A stretch of DNA of 64,000 nt, from the NCBI GenBank assembly GCA_947172415.1, contig OX359201.1, positions 4,464,001 through 4,528,000 of the forward strand, written 5' to 3'. Position numbers and translations under genes: made by a program. Shown in pieces: positions 22,945 to 35,690 of the stretch. The notes below the pieces were generated by a model. It saw only the letters and a list, made by a program, of their open reading frames with translations, did no database searches and was not told the DNA's origin. The DNA comes from Chondrosia reniformis. Lineage: Eukaryota > Porifera > Demospongiae > Chondrillida > Chondrillidae. Within the stretch, counting starts at the first letter, position 1, and every line of letters starts with the position of its first letter.

Positions 22945-24510
22945 GGGCGCCTATGGCGCCCAAAAATGGATAATTCTGTGTTTACGAGAAATAGCTTGTT
23001 GCTTTGGGACATGGACATGAATTTACAGTTGATTTGGTTACAAAAAGCAAACAAGTCAGATCTGATAGAGTTCAGTTTAGTACAGTACAATAGAAAGTGA
23101 GCTTGGTCCTCTACTGTATCCCCACGACATACTTGGCAGAGCCTCTGCCCAAATTAATGGTATGGAGGTGTAACGACCAATCTCAATAGCCAGGGGAAGA
23201 CGTGAACAATGGATCTGTCCGATATGACGGCAAAGACTTTTTAGAACCGTTAAAGAAGATAAGAAGAGAGAAAGGAGCAAAAGGACGATTGATTGCAGGG
23301 GAACAGGTCACAATCAAAACAAAGACAAGGATATGGAATGCCATAATTGTATTGTATAGGTCGGTATATCATAGCGTATACTGACCACCTCATATGTTTT
23401 GAATATCTTCCTATTACGTAAACGATTAACAGCTCGAGGTGTCGATTTACACAGCTATAACTTTAGACAATTTTTGGTTAACAGTTAACTATTACCAGTT
23501 AACTTTTAACCTCTAGCGGTTACCTTTTAATCGGTTACCGTTACCTTTTTTATGCACTGTACCGTATGTTAGTATTGTTGAGCCATTACCCTTCATACAA
23601 CATACATATATATTCAATAAAGAGGTTACAATTGAGATAAGATCATGGGTAAGGCCGGGGTGGTAAATCGTTAGGTAGATTGGTGGTGAGAAGTTTCCTT
23701 ATCGCATGAGGAAACCCAATTAGGAATACCTTGATCAGCTAATCTACAGCTTTCATTAAAAGTAAGTTTAGTGATCCTAAAATCTGACATTTGAAAAGAA
23801 CTTGATACACATGATCTCAATTTAAATGTTGGGTAAATACTATCCCAAGGTATTTATAGCTGTCTGTGTATGGAATTTTGAAGTTACAACAACTGAATCT
23901 AACCTCTTCCTGTTATTCCGGAAATGCATTACTTTAGTTTAATTGTGAGGGACCAAGTGTCACAGAATTGGGTAAGCCTATGTAATTTGTCCTGTAGGGC
24001 TTTTGGACAATAGGCTAAATAACCAGATCATCAGCATATAGAAGACAGTCTACTTTTAATTTGCCAAAGTTAAGAGGTCTGGCAGTGGGTGAGGTCTTAA
24101 GGTATTCAACTAGGTCGTTAATATTAAATATTAAATAGTGTGGGTGATAGAATACATCTTGCTTTACCCCAGAATTAACTGAAAACCAGTTGGTGCTATC
24201 ATTATTGAGTATTGCATGTGTTTTTAAGTACAATCTACGTATGGTCTCCAAGAAATCTCCATTAATTCCAATCATTTCTAGTTTTTGCCATAATTTGTCT
24301 CCTGGAATTGAGTCAAAGGCTTTCTTAAAATCGCATAAGTGTCCTTTTTACTTAATTTAAAATTTTCAAGGATGTCAAAAAGAATAAACATCTGGTCTTG
24401 TTTTTCCTGAATCCACATTGTTCTTCGCATAAGATATTATTAGAATCAAGGTATGCTGTTAGGTGATTATTTAGAATTTTACAAAAGCCTTTCACAATAT
24501 ATGCTCACTA
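22945..24510 (-). mobile_element. LINE retrotransposon remnant (reverse transcriptase and C-terminus)
   Basis: Read downward on the minus strand: DFKKAFDSIPGDKLWQKLE (about 24340-24280), MIGINGDFLETIRRLYLK, SGVKQDVFYHPHYLIFNIND and LLYADDLVI (24275-24015, the RT catalytic YADD), QDKLHRLTQFCDTW (about 23980), then RLPLAIEIGRYTS (23200) and, in another frame, RLCQVCRGDTVEDQAHFLLY followed by C (Cys-Cys-His-Cys knuckle) and NSIRSDLFAFCNQI. Several frameshifts and stops; inactive. Its 3' end lies about 40 bases from the TIR element at 22906. Confidence 0.88.
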
Positions 24511-24593
24511 GATTTATAGCCTCCTCCTCAGATGACATGTAAGGCAACCCCTTGTAGTTTTGCATATAAACACACCTATATATAAATCAAAGA

Positions 24594-24708
24594 ACATGAA
24601 TAATCGAAGTGATAATCAAACCATATAAGTAATTATAATCTCAAACAACTCAAAAAGGGAAAATATGAAAGGAGTAATTGCTGGGAATATTAATCAAACC
24701 CATATATA
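24594..24708 (-). repeat. tRNA-derived SINE, copy D (truncated head)
   Basis: CATGAATAATCGAAGTGATA, then GGAGTAATTGCTGGGAATAT match the tail and B-box side of copies A and B on the minus strand. The tRNA-like head is lost at the boundary with the next MITE. Confidence 0.65.
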
Positions 24709-24711
24709 CAA

Positions 24712-24990
24712 GATACAATTAAAATAAAAACATTTAAAAATGAACCATACTATACTTAACCATACACATGCATCACTTCCATGTTTGGGCGCATCGGGAT
24801 AACCGAAGAAGAGATGGTGCGCCCAAACATGGAAGTGATGTGTATGGTTAAGTCACTTAAATTTCAGTACATATGCCACCTCTGTATGGTTATCCTTTCT
24901 TGTTTTGCTACTTAGTGACTGTTGGAAGCACTGCCGTCCCTACTTTTCATTTTTTAAATGTTTTTATTTATCTTGTATTCCCTCTTTTTT
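24712..24990. mobile_element. Hairpin MITE (ATGTTTTTATTT / TTTGGGCGCA family), copy 1
   Basis: Ends AAATAAAAACATTT and AAATGTTTTTATTT; the centre is a large hairpin with arms CTTAACCATACACATG and CATCACTTCCATGTTTGGGCGCA and their complement. Related copies: 53172-53912 and 54230-54450. Confidence 0.8.
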
Positions 24991-26019
24991 CTTGTTAATA
25001 TCACTTCTTAAAATTTGTTTTGTTTGCGGCCTAGGCAGGTTTATCAATGGATTGAAAAAACATCAAATCCTATAGCAAGGCAATTAAGTTAGCTATATTG
25101 TGCAGTAATTTTCATTTCTCCTCTCAAAATGCTGTTTTAAGAAATTTCACCTACTTCGGTGACCCTTCTTGGTCTATTGAACTAACTACATTTCAGACAG
25201 ATTCAAAGATTAATTGTAAAAGACTGACGCGTATAGCTACGTCCGGATTCCTGATTGCCATTGTCTCATGACTCCCAAACTCTAGCATCATTACCTAAAT
25301 GTATGACAAACTTACTGTTCTGAAGGATCAGAGATCAGATCGTTCGAAATGCCAGGCACGCTCTAAAGTTCAAGGCGTAAGCATGACCTTGACGACATAG
25401 TTCATACAAAAAAATGAACTTTGCGGTTCATTCCGAGGTCGGCTCATCAGACCACAGGCTCTCATCGTTCTGTCTGCGTGATCCGCGAGCCAGAGTAAGG
25501 TGGTTAGGCCGAACAATTCCGTGCAACTTCTCTTTTAACAGAGTTGATAAATCTGAAGACAAACATCACCAAGTATAGGTATTGTTTTCAGGTTAATTGA
25601 CAATTGGTTAAAAATTCTTGTTTTCTTATGTAGTGAAACGAGGCCACTTTGGTCATAAAAATGTGTAGCCCAGACCAGTATCTCACCTATATTGATAGAG
25701 CATTTATTTTTGATGTAAATAGAAAATTAGTTTAAATGAAAGATATATTTAGAAAAAATGCATATAAGCTGTGTATTTATTTTATCAGTAGTGACAACAC
25801 GTACATTGTATATACTAGTCAAGCTAAAAAGTTCTACTTTTAGGTGACAGTGATCGATGTTGATCATTATTGTACTACTGCAGCAGGGGATAAAGCTGAT
25901 TTTCTCCATATACTGATTATAATGGCCCATTAGGGTCCAATATCAAAATTGTGAATCGTTGATCATGAACTATGGCTTCCAGGTATATTTGTAATTCATT
26001 TTTGCGATGTAACCTATAT
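24991..26019. other. About 1 kb without recognised gene
   Basis: 25320-25560 is less AT-rich and contains TTCGAAATGCCAGGCACGCT and GATCCGCGAGCCAGAG, but no frame or family is apparent. It could be an untranslated exon or an older repeat. Confidence 0.35.
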
Positions 26020-26575
26020 TATTGGAGCAATCAGGTTTGACCTGCTGCAGTAGTCTGTTGTGTTGCAGCTAGAAGCCACAGGTTCATCTGTATAATAATG
26101 GAGATGCTCCATTCACCAGCTACAACGATACAAGTAGGGCAATATGATCACTTCTTTCAACATTCTTTCTTAAAGAATGATGGCGTATTTACCAGTTATA
26201 TTATCTACCTGTACTAAATTTAAGGTTTTAATAATTTCTTTATGGTGTAATATATCTTTTTTCTGATTTCAGTTCTCTGTATGGCATGTCACAATAATAA
26301 ACAATTATTATTATTATTATTATAAGTATGCATAGAGTGACATTAGTTTAGTGTTTATTCAGTATTTGGATCTTTTGGTAGTCTGCAATCTCCAGAAACT
26401 ACAGACATGTGGTTTTCACATCTTGCATTCCATGCCAAGTTGCCAATTATCAGCTTAACCAGACAATTTCAGACAATTTCTGTATTTTGTGTTAATGGCT
26501 TTATTCAAACAACTGCATTGTGTTAACTTGTGGTTGAAAAGATCTGATTTATGTGATAATTAAGTTGTCTGAGTA
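26020..26575 (-). pseudogene. Inverted, internally deleted copy of the VWA gene (promoter, exon 1, part of exon 3)
   Basis: On the minus strand: 26575-26385 matches the promoter at 30165-30370. ATGTTGAAAGAAGTGATCAT at 26163-26144 matches VWA exon 1, but the frame then shifts and stops. 26088-26022 matches the start of exon 3 (ACAG|ATGAA, AGCTGCAAC, GATTGCTCCA). Exon 2, which encodes the VWA domain, is missing. The TATAAA of the parent is changed to TACCAAAA and the CACGTG to CACATG. It is a decayed duplicate. Confidence 0.8.
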
Positions 26576-26889
26576 TGCATTGGACACTAAGGAAAGACTG
26601 TTCATGCAGTTATTGTAGTAAAAAAATCGAAATTTTGTTTGCCAATTTCCTAATTTTAAATCTTAAAACTTAATCATGTAGCTAAAGTATGATGTGCATG
26701 GAACTATAATAGTTTCATTGAAACATATACCCATAGATGGTGTTTAGATATCCATGATATATAGTTAAGAAAGAACAATTAAACCTGGGCTCAGAGTTCC
26801 TCTCAACTCATCTGATGATTCACGGGCTGCACATGATGCACATAATGAATGGTCACGTGCACAACTGTATTTCGCGCCGCATTTGAAAC

Positions 26890-29631
26890 ATGGAGTTATT
26901 TCAAGCTGAAAACATTATTGACTCGCTTAAGGAGTTGAAGAAGGAAAAACAAAACAACGAGCACTTTCTGATGAACCTTCGTCAAGAAAGCCAACAATTG
27001 CAAGCAAAAGTTGAAGAAGGTATTACTACATTAGCGAGTGATACGAATTATAATACATTACTCATCATATTCAACGCAGCTGCCGCGCAACATAGTACAG
27101 CTAAAAAGAACTTTCAGATGACACAAAACCAATTCGAGATAGTAAGCAAGAGAGTAGAGAAACTCGAACAACAGCAACAAGCGTCAGTCACCAATACAAC
27201 GCATATGAACTACATAAAGTGTACATTAGCACATATACTGGTAAAAATGGTTGGCTGCTGATTTATTAATTATGAGCTTTCATGTTCATATTGTATGTTT
27301 GGGTACGGTTACCTAGTTCATTGCCATTCTTAACATGCAGCAAAGTGAGAGATTCATGTTAGGGTTAAGTTACACTTGTACAACATTGTAGCTCTATGCG
27401 AAGGTTTGTGAAATACTGCCCAAACTACGTCAAATACCGTTTCTCTGCTGTACTCCTCTGCCTTTCTTACCAATTTCTATAGCTAGATCCACCTCCTATA
27501 GCATACATTATATAAGTATATGTGTATACATACATTTATCCTTTTCAACTGCATGACTAGTTTAGAAGATGGTAACAACCAGCAGAGGAAGCAGATAGGT
27601 CTGCTGAATCAGCAATTGGAAGAGCAAACAAAACTCTGGGAATTTGACTGGTATAACTACATGCACTGCAGACATTATATAGAGCTTTAACATGCATACA
27701 TACACATACCAACATATATATTTACGTTGAAATTTATTTGTGTATGTATATATACTTATGGGGCAATCATGGATTACTATATATTATGTATGTTAACACT
27801 AATAAAAAAATCATTGATTAGGGCAACCATATTTCCGTGCCATCCCTACTTTGAGAGTACTGCATGCCATACTCTCTAATATTCTGTAGTCAAAAACTAA
27901 TGGAAGAATTATCTGAAATTGCAGAAAAGCTGAGGTCTTCTCCAAACTACTATGTAAGTGCATGTGTCCTACATGATTGCAGCTTCTATATATATAGCTC
28001 CATGGATGATAGTAGCATCTATATATCTATACACAATCATACTTTAGCAGTAAAACATAAATGTGTGTATACATTTGTATCTCAGAGATTTATTAACTGA
28101 ATTTATATGCCCATGAAAACCTTTTGTTCATAAAATTATAAGCAAGTGAGTTTGGAAATTCCATTAACATGATAACTTTATCGCAGTTCTCTTAAAATTG
28201 ACTGTATTTCACAGGCTCATGCTAAATTGTCCGTATATTAACAGTCTATTATTACTCCTTGCCAAACATTATTAGTTTGTTTGTACAGCTATATTGTTGT
28301 GCTTTACTTTACATATACATGTCACATTTAGACTGAAGGTCATTTGGAAAAGCTTGCTTATCAGTTGGAAGAAGAATCACAATCTCTTGTTACCAAAGGT
28401 TTATTTTTGTATGAATACGGTTCAATGTGATTAACATGCATGTGACAACTTCAAGAGTACATTTATAGGCATAATATAGACTTGCACATGCCGGTCCAAC
28501 TGTAAAGGAAGGATGTACTTGCCTACTATGATACGCTGTCTCACAGCTATATCACACATGTATACAGTAATACGTAGGAGAGGGTGTGCACTGGGTGTAT
28601 CAATATTGTGAGTATATACACACGTGGTTGGTGTATGTCTACACACTGAAACACAACCAGTATATATGTATATGTACCTGGGATAATACTTATGGACGTT
28701 CATTTTAACCTGATCTAGTATATACCTCCCTATTCTATTGGTGTATTAAAGTGTTTATTGTGTCATTTACTATCTCTGTGGAATATACAGTTAAATCTAA
28801 TGAAGAGGAAATTACTAAACTTCATTCTGAGTGTGACAAGGTAACCTCTGATAATATCAATGGAATTGACAGGCAAAATGGTAATTATACATATGTACTA
28901 TGTTACCATATTGTAAAATGTTTCAACTTGTGTACATGTTATGCCTAGATAGCTATCGTAAGCTTTGCCATGTCTAAAGGGGTTAACTTTTACGACTATA
29001 TACAGTAATATATATATTATGATCCATTATGCATGTATATACTTTACATGTATATTTCTAGAGAATGTTGAAACAGACACATCTCAATCCATCTGGACTG
29101 TGTTGAGGTATGGCTGCATGTTTACATTACTGTACATATCAAGGAGATTGTTCTTGAAAGAAGAATAAAATTAAGTTCTTTACCCTATCCAAACAAGTAT
29201 ACGTATGTATGAATGTACGTATCCAGTGTATGTAGTATATTCTCATAGTCTATAAAACCCTAACAATGATCTTAATGCTTCCTTTACCTTCACTATGGTA
29301 TAATTATAGAAATGTACTCATTCTTGAAATGCCATGTACATAGTATCACTCTCCTATATATACCTATGTACATACCTATGTACATGTGTAGTGCTGCTTT
29401 AGAAAGGGATATTGCAGAAATAAGCATGCAATTGTATGAGCTAGAAAGTAACGTATCTACTGCTCAGTCAAGATTAAGAATGTAAGAGGATGTATATATC
29501 TACATATTTTTTATATGTGGATATCCAGACCTATATATTATGATAATCAAAATATATGTACTGCACAAATATGTACAAGAATCATATACCCTTACTATAG
29601 ATTGAAGAAGGAGCAGTGTGTGGAAGAATAA
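26890..29631 (+). CDS. Small coiled-coil protein, eight exons, function unknown
   Basis: Start ATG 26890 (MELFQAENIIDSLKELKKEK). Exons: 26890 to about 27200 (end uncertain), about 27566-27650, 27890-27953, 28332-28398, 28791-28880, 29062-29107, 29392-29481, 29601-29631; the last six junctions keep phase. Almost all exons are heptad-like: QKLMEELSEIAEKLRSS, LEKLAYQLEEESQSL, EEEITKLHSECDKV, ALERDIAEISMQLYELES. It ends KKEQCVEE. Probably around 230-260 residues with one long coiled coil, like many centrosomal, kinetochore or ciliary subunits, but I cannot name a family. CACGTG and CGCGCC lie just upstream of the ATG. A donor at 27020 (GAAG|GTATTA) would shorten exon 1. Confidence 0.65.
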
Positions 29632-30164
29632 AACTTTTGAAGTACCTCTTTCTCATGCATATATTATATTCAACTATATATTAAGTACATACATGTCTAC
29701 GGTATATGTCATGTATGCACCTCATAATCAATTAATTGTTGATTTTGCGTGTTGTTATAGTTTAAGTTAGTTACATTATATCTACTCTTTAGCCATAGCA
29801 AAATAACTCAAGCGAAAATGATATTAACTGTTCTATAATTGCTGTAGATAATAGGAACATAAGGTTTAAGGTTTTGAATTAGTAACTTAGAGTATATATA
29901 GGTTATATTATAACTGGCAAAAAGTGGATCCTAATTGCCAGCCATTCATTGCAGAACTTAGAGCCACAGAATACATATTTAGGTATGCTATATTTTTTAG
30001 AATTACAATAACATATGCGGTAATTGCATGCATTATAGTCTGTTCCTTTTAATGTACACATATACATAGACAACTCATATTAGGCAAATAACATATACAA
30101 GTGTTTGTACATGCTTATATATGTATACTGCAGTTCATTTTGATCAGGATATACTTTAAGAAAT
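29632..30164. other. Intergenic, nothing recognised
   Basis: AT-rich 3' flank of the coiled-coil gene. No frame or repeat noted. Confidence 0.5.
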
Positions 30165-30446
30165 GTACAGTTCATGATCTTTTAACCACAAGTTAACACA
30201 TTGCAGTTGGTTGAATTCAGATGCCATTAGCACATAAAACCAAAGAAATTCTCTGGTTAAGCTGATAATTGGCAACTTGGCTTGGAATGCAGGATGTGAA
30301 AACCACGTGTCTGTGGTTTCTGGAGATTGCAGGCTATAAAAGAGCCAAACTTTGTGCATAAAAAACAACTAAAGCAAGAGCCTCTGAGAGCAATATAATA
30401 TATATACCTAAAAGAAGATTGGATTTATTCTCCAAACGAAGAAAAA
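30165..30446 (+). promoter_or_regulatory. Promoter and 5' UTR of the VWA gene
   Basis: CACGTG at 30305 and a good TATA box (GGCTATAAAAGAGCC, TATAAA 30335-30340) lie 107-140 bases before the ATG at 30447. The block 30165-30370 has an inverted diverged copy at 26385-26575, where both elements are altered. A 70-codon frame on the opposite strand is shared by the two copies and is probably incidental. Confidence 0.65.
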
Positions 30447-31986
30447 ATGTTGAAAGAAGTGATCATATTTGGTACCCTTCTGCTGGTGCTAGTGAATGGC
30501 TATGGACTTGCTATAACTGAAGAGCCCTCTACTGGTAAGTCATATTGAAAACTGATTCTCTGCGCATGCACAACTAAGATCAATCAGCTGCTATCAATTA
30601 TTGGTATGCATATAGATATATTTCATGAATGAACATGTGTATATATTACTGTTCAAGTTACAATTATAATGACATGTATTGAATTAATTCTAAATAGGTC
30701 CTGAGTGTAGCAATGGTGTAGGATGTGCCGACGTTGTATTTCTTGTTGATGGCTCTGGGAGCATTGGAACAAGTGGATACAATGATGAACTTCAGTTTGT
30801 GGCAAATCTAGTTGACTCATTTCCTTCTGAAATTAACTCTGGTGTAATTGTCTTCAGTCACTTTATCTATATGGTCCTCCCAATAGCTAGCAACCTGTCT
30901 GCAGATGCAGTTACATCATTAAGTTATCCGGGTGGGGGAACTAACATTGGTCTAGCCATTATTGAGGCCCAGAAGGAGTTTGCTAATAATGGAAGACAAG
31001 AGTGCGTGAAGCACTTGATAGTGCTGACTGATGGATTTTCAGGTGATGATGTTGTAGGTCCTTCCATGGCTGCTCGTGCAAGTAATATCACAACCTATGC
31101 AATTGGTATTGGAAGCAATGTTGATCTTATGCAATTGGAAAGCATAGCTGGTGATTCCAGCAGAGTTTTCACTGTCGATTCAACTGCATCCCTCCTGAAT
31201 GAAATTGACATAGAAAGTTCAATTATAGTTTGTGGTAAGAATTTAAGCTTGATATATGAACATGTACATGTACATAAAATACCTAAATGTACTAAGTATT
31301 ATATGACATCAGTATACATGCCATCCCTTTATATAAATTACTCTCTTTATAGATGAAACTCCTAGCTGCAACATGATGGACTATTGCTGCCAGCCAGTGC
31401 TGGTTGCTCCATACACTGATTATTATGGCAGCCCCCGTGGATCTGATGTCAGAATATTTGGCCATTGTCAAGCTCTAGCCTCAATCATCGTTGACTTTGG
31501 AACATGCACCAACTATCATATGGGCTTCAGGTATAGTGTACTACATATGTAAAAAATATTCTCATACAATAATTAATAGTTATATATGAACATTAATACA
31601 TTTGGAATTTCCATGCGAAGACCGGTTAGGATGGTACAGCCAATTTAGGTTTATAAGCCACATTTAAAAATCATGAAAGCAATATACTTTAGATAATTAG
31701 GATGGGGCGTGGGTTAGGGGTTGGGTGTATGTACCAATGCAATTATCTAATTAATCTAAATGTATTTAATCCTGTTAGGTGGGAAATTGATTGGGGAGAT
31801 GGTGTGGTTGTGACTGGCAGTGGATCTGCACTTGGACCATTTGGACCTGTTGTGCACACATATTCTGACTACAAGTACTGTTATGGAGGAGCTGAAGTAT
31901 CTGTCAAATACTGCCACAACTCAATGAATTATATGGATGAATGCTGTGACAGCTTCACTCACTATCTTTATAATTACTATGGCTAG
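30447..31986 (+). CDS. Secreted VWA-domain protein with PKD-like C-terminal domain
   Basis: Exons 30447-30534, 30698-31234, 31353-31530, 31779-31986, all in phase; 336 residues. Exon 1 encodes a signal peptide (MLKEVIIFGTLLLVLVNGYG). Exon 2 is one von Willebrand factor A domain with a complete metal site: DGSGS, the Thr in PGGGTNIG, and the Asp in VLTDG. Exons 3-4 form a Cys-rich domain (CNMMDYCCQP) ending in a PKD-like strand pattern (WEIDWGDGVVV ... VVHTYSDY), split inside the domain. No membrane anchor. Probably an extracellular matrix or secreted adhesion protein; collagen- or matrilin-like binding is inference. A broken inverted copy lies 4 kb upstream. Confidence 0.85.
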
Positions 31987-32378
31987 ATGACATGATCATC
32001 AACATAAAACTCTCTTTACTCTCTTTAGATAAATAGGATCACTTATAATCAATCACATATTTTTAATTTTTATTTTTAATTTGTAAGTTATAAGATTAAT
32101 ATAATACAATCCATGTAGTTGTTTATACCTACGTGATTGAATGAAATTGTTTCTTCCGGGTCACTTTGATATACTCCATGGCCAGTGTCTCTATATATAC
32201 CATTTCTTGACCACTCTTATAATACCATAATGCTTAGTTAGCCTATATAATTTTTGCCTCTGTATATTCGCTATCTTCCTCTCTTCATGCACACTTAAGC
32301 TTGGGATGTATCTCTCATTCAGACATGTTATATCAAATCAGTATAATATTCAGCTTTACTTAGAGCCACGCCCAGTCA
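31987..32378. other. Short intergenic region
   Basis: AT-rich; nothing recognised apart from its place between the VWA stop and the kinase ATG. Confidence 0.5.
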
Positions 32379-34419
32379 ATGCTAGACCACAGCATCATGC
32401 TGGCGAAGCTAAAGGAGCTTGAATTAAAGAATGTTATTCCTACGGGTAAAGTATTAGGCAAAGGTTCGTTCGGAAAAGTGATTGAAGTTTTATGGAGCAA
32501 TTCTACATGTGCTGCTAAAGAATTCCACAACATCTTCAGTAGGGGAACTGATCATGAAGGAAGGCAATTCGATAAGGTTATTGAAAATTTCCAACGGGAA
32601 TGCAGGACTTGGTCTGCCTTGAAGCATCCCAATATTGTCCAATTTTTTGGAGTCTGTAAGTCTGATACTAGAACCTTCAGCATCGTTTTAGAAAAGATGG
32701 ATATATCTCTTCGGCAATACTTGGAACGTCACAAACAGAGATCGGAAATCCTACTGTCAGACAAAGCTTTTATTCTATGTCAGGTCGTTAGTGGCTTATA
32801 TTACCTCCATCACCTCGACCCCCCTCTTGTTCATCACGATTTGACGCCCAACAACATTCTGCTAAATCTAGTTACCTTGCAGACAAAACTTACAGATTTT
32901 GGTGTAACTAGAGCCCTTATTCCACTGCATCAGACACTTTCCTCATCAGTTATTAAGAAGGGGTCACCGACATGCATGGCCCCGGAAGCGCTAGATGACC
33001 CAACGCATTACGATTGCAAGTTGGATATTTTCTCGTTTGGCAACTGCGTCTTAGCTACACTCACGCATGTAGTATGGCCTGGGCCTACGTTCACCAGTAG
33101 CGAGGGTGTTGTCTTGCGTACAGAATTCGAATTTCGTACAAATCAAATCGATCTGATGAGCCAGGCAGAAAAGGATTTATTTTTATCACTCATTGAAACA
33201 TGCTTGAGTAATGCTCCACAGCAGCGTCCGGACAGTGCAGAACTAGTTGCCAAAATGACTCAAATTAGCTTGGAAGTTGGCAAGGAAGGTTCACCATCAG
33301 CGTACTCTCCGTGTGAAACTCAAAAGGAGGAGGTCCTTTCTACTCATCATCAAATCACCCGAAGAATTAGGAGCCTACTTGCAATTAACAATCAGCTACG
33401 ACTGGAAAATAGTAAGCTTACAGAGATTAACGAGCAGCTATTGAGCAGGTCGAACCCTGTTGAGCAGACCTTGCTGCTAGTATCTGGATCGGAACCTGAT
33501 ACAAGTGCTGAGTTTAGCACTTCAGAGCTATCTGACCAGGTATGATCAAAGTGCCCTTATAGCCACCATGCAACCATGCATATACAGATACATACATGTA
33601 GTTACATCAGGTTGTGAATATAGATCTAGACATATACATGCACAGTTGTCTTCCAACACTCGTGGTCCAAAGGATCTTTTGATACAAAATGTGTACAGTA
33701 TTTCTAACATATTTTTATAATTATATGTAGGCAAAGCCAGGAGAGTCATTGATCATGACCCATAAAATAACAAATCAGAACTGTAAGACTTCTTGTTTCA
33801 TACAAATAACTGTTGAAGAATACATAGAATATATACCACATATGATATTTACCCATCATCATAGCCTTTGTACTATGTATATAACCTATTATGGAATTAA
33901 CCTTTAATACTTACATATATACGTAGTTCTAATTGTAAGATATGTATCTAACATTAAATAGATGTATTACACTTAGTTTGCATTAATTTTATAGCTCAAT
34001 TTCTGTTACATGTAGCCGATTCCAACAAGAAAACACCTGCTATTGTTACTTTAACTGCATCGTCAGATTTAGACCAGGTATGTACCTTTAATATGTAACC
34101 TTGTGTCGTTCTAAGTGAAAAGTTATCAACTATCCAATTTAAAGTTCACAGGGAGTGAACAGGTGAAGGATCATGATACTTCTTCAATCAGAATACCTGC
34201 AACAGCTTCAAACAGCTGCAATACTGGGATATGTACAGTTCCCATGGTTATGGAAATAGGTAATTAAAGCCTATATATAGAAACCATCATTTTTAGGAAA
34301 TAAAATATTTTTTTGCAGAATCACCCAAACTAAGTGGATCCTATTCACAGCACAAAATGCAAAATCCTGCATCTTTACCATGTGACATTGGATTGGATGT
34401 CCCATCACATGTACACAAG
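32379..34419 (+). CDS. TKL-like protein kinase with coiled coil; 3' end open, possibly joined to LRRK
   Basis: Exons 32379-33539, 33731-33782, 34016-34077, 34163-34259, 34319-34419, all with good splice sites and matching phase (491 residues so far). Kinase at about 22-300: GKGSFGKV at 27-34, Lys47, Glu74, catalytic loop HHDLTPNN at 152-159 (His in place of the usual Arg before Asp), TDFG at 172-175, MAPEA. About residues 325-372 is a short coiled coil (RIRSLLAINNQLRLENSKLT). The remaining exons are Ser/Thr-rich linker. The last exon ends in a perfect donor (CACAAG|GTATGG), phase 0. No stop codon is reached in a spliced frame before the LRRK ankyrin exon at 36291, which also starts in phase 0. 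If the intron is retained, a stop follows at about 34497. Confidence 0.8.
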
Positions 34420-35277
34420 GTATGGCTGTTTGGAAACACCAAATCTATGTGTATCACATACGTACATACATACCTATACTTAGTTATAGATGTGTGTTGA
34501 TTCCAAATTGTATATGCATACTGAAAGAGGTACACTGGACCCACCCATCCACTATCTGTCTCTGACTTGATTATATAACCGCCTATTGTAAACAATCCTG
34601 AACCAATGATAGTCCATAGCTAGTTCATGTACTATGGACTATGTACTATGGACTATGTACTATGGACTATTGAGATTTACTCATTGTTAACTATTAGTTT
34701 CTTTCCTACAAGTCTAGAAGCTGTACCCACTTCTTCAAATACTGTATATACTCAGTAATGTCTATAATACATACTAACCTAGAAGTAATTATATGTGACT
34801 ATAATTTTTATATACACATGACTACACTTTAAAAGGTCCAACACGCACCTATCTTCTGAAATCAAGGCACTTGCCACTCGCCGGAAGTTGGCCCCATTAA
34901 AGTTTATGCAGTACCTTGACAGGTGGCAATAATAATTTGACATATGCTTGATGATGACATAGGAGATCCAAGAGTGCAACGTTCTGTTTTTCTGTATATA
35001 TATTGGAGTTTTGCAGCTGGTTTGTGGAATGGCTTAGTCAATTGTAGAAAGTAACTATGAACACCCAGTGAATAATACGCACATAGGTGTGGTTTCAGAC
35101 TCAGGCAATGATCAACAATGAGTTGCCCTTTTAAATCTACATAGTCCTTAGACTAATCAGGTCTGTTGATTTAACCTCTTAGTCATAATACTTTGTTGTA
35201 TGTCCCTTTACATAAACCACATACCTAGATACCCAAAACAAACACCATACTTACTGTAAACAATAACAGAAGCATTT

Positions 35278-35690
35278 ACAGTTGAACCTCCAAATAGTGG
35301 ACAGCATTGGGACAAACATATTTTTCCCTATTAAGAGGTTTTCTTAATTGGGAGCTCAAGGTTTTTCCTAATTCTCATTTTTGGGAATTTTTGCACTGAT
35401 ATAATTATGAATATCGAATGCTTATTGTGCCTTGTGAAAGAAATTGTACACTCGATATCTACTTGTTAATACTTTCCGTTAAATAGAGATCAAAGTTACA
35501 CTTGGGCAAGGTAAGTTTGTTATTTCATAACTGCACTGTAGTGAGGTTTGTTATGTACTAATTTTATAGTAAATTTAGTGTGTTACTGCCTTCCGGTTCA
35601 TTGTTTAGAGGTTTCCATTTTTGGGAGAGTTCTGTTAACATGCAGAGTTTTCACTACATAGGGATTAATTGGGGTTTCACCAAATATTAT
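35278..35690. mobile_element. Possible pogo/Tigger-like non-autonomous remnant
   Basis: Starts TTACAGTTGAACCTCCAAAT and contains CCTATTAAGAGGTTTTCTTA; repeats the theme near 35600 (TTTAGAGGTTTCCATTTTTG). Similar TACAGTNGAACC starts are at 45176 and 49554. Assignment rests on this motif only. Confidence 0.4.

Noticed and set aside
25815..25860. Possible fragment of the kelch gene end (similarity GTTCTACTTTT..GG.GACAG to 16258-16280)
   Set aside because: Only about 20 bases resemble each other and the neighbouring sequence does not extend the match.
30156..30368. 70-codon minus-strand frame over the VWA promoter, partly conserved at 26385-26575
   Set aside because: The block carries the TATA box of the VWA gene and the second copy has stops; the similarity is at the DNA level from duplication.
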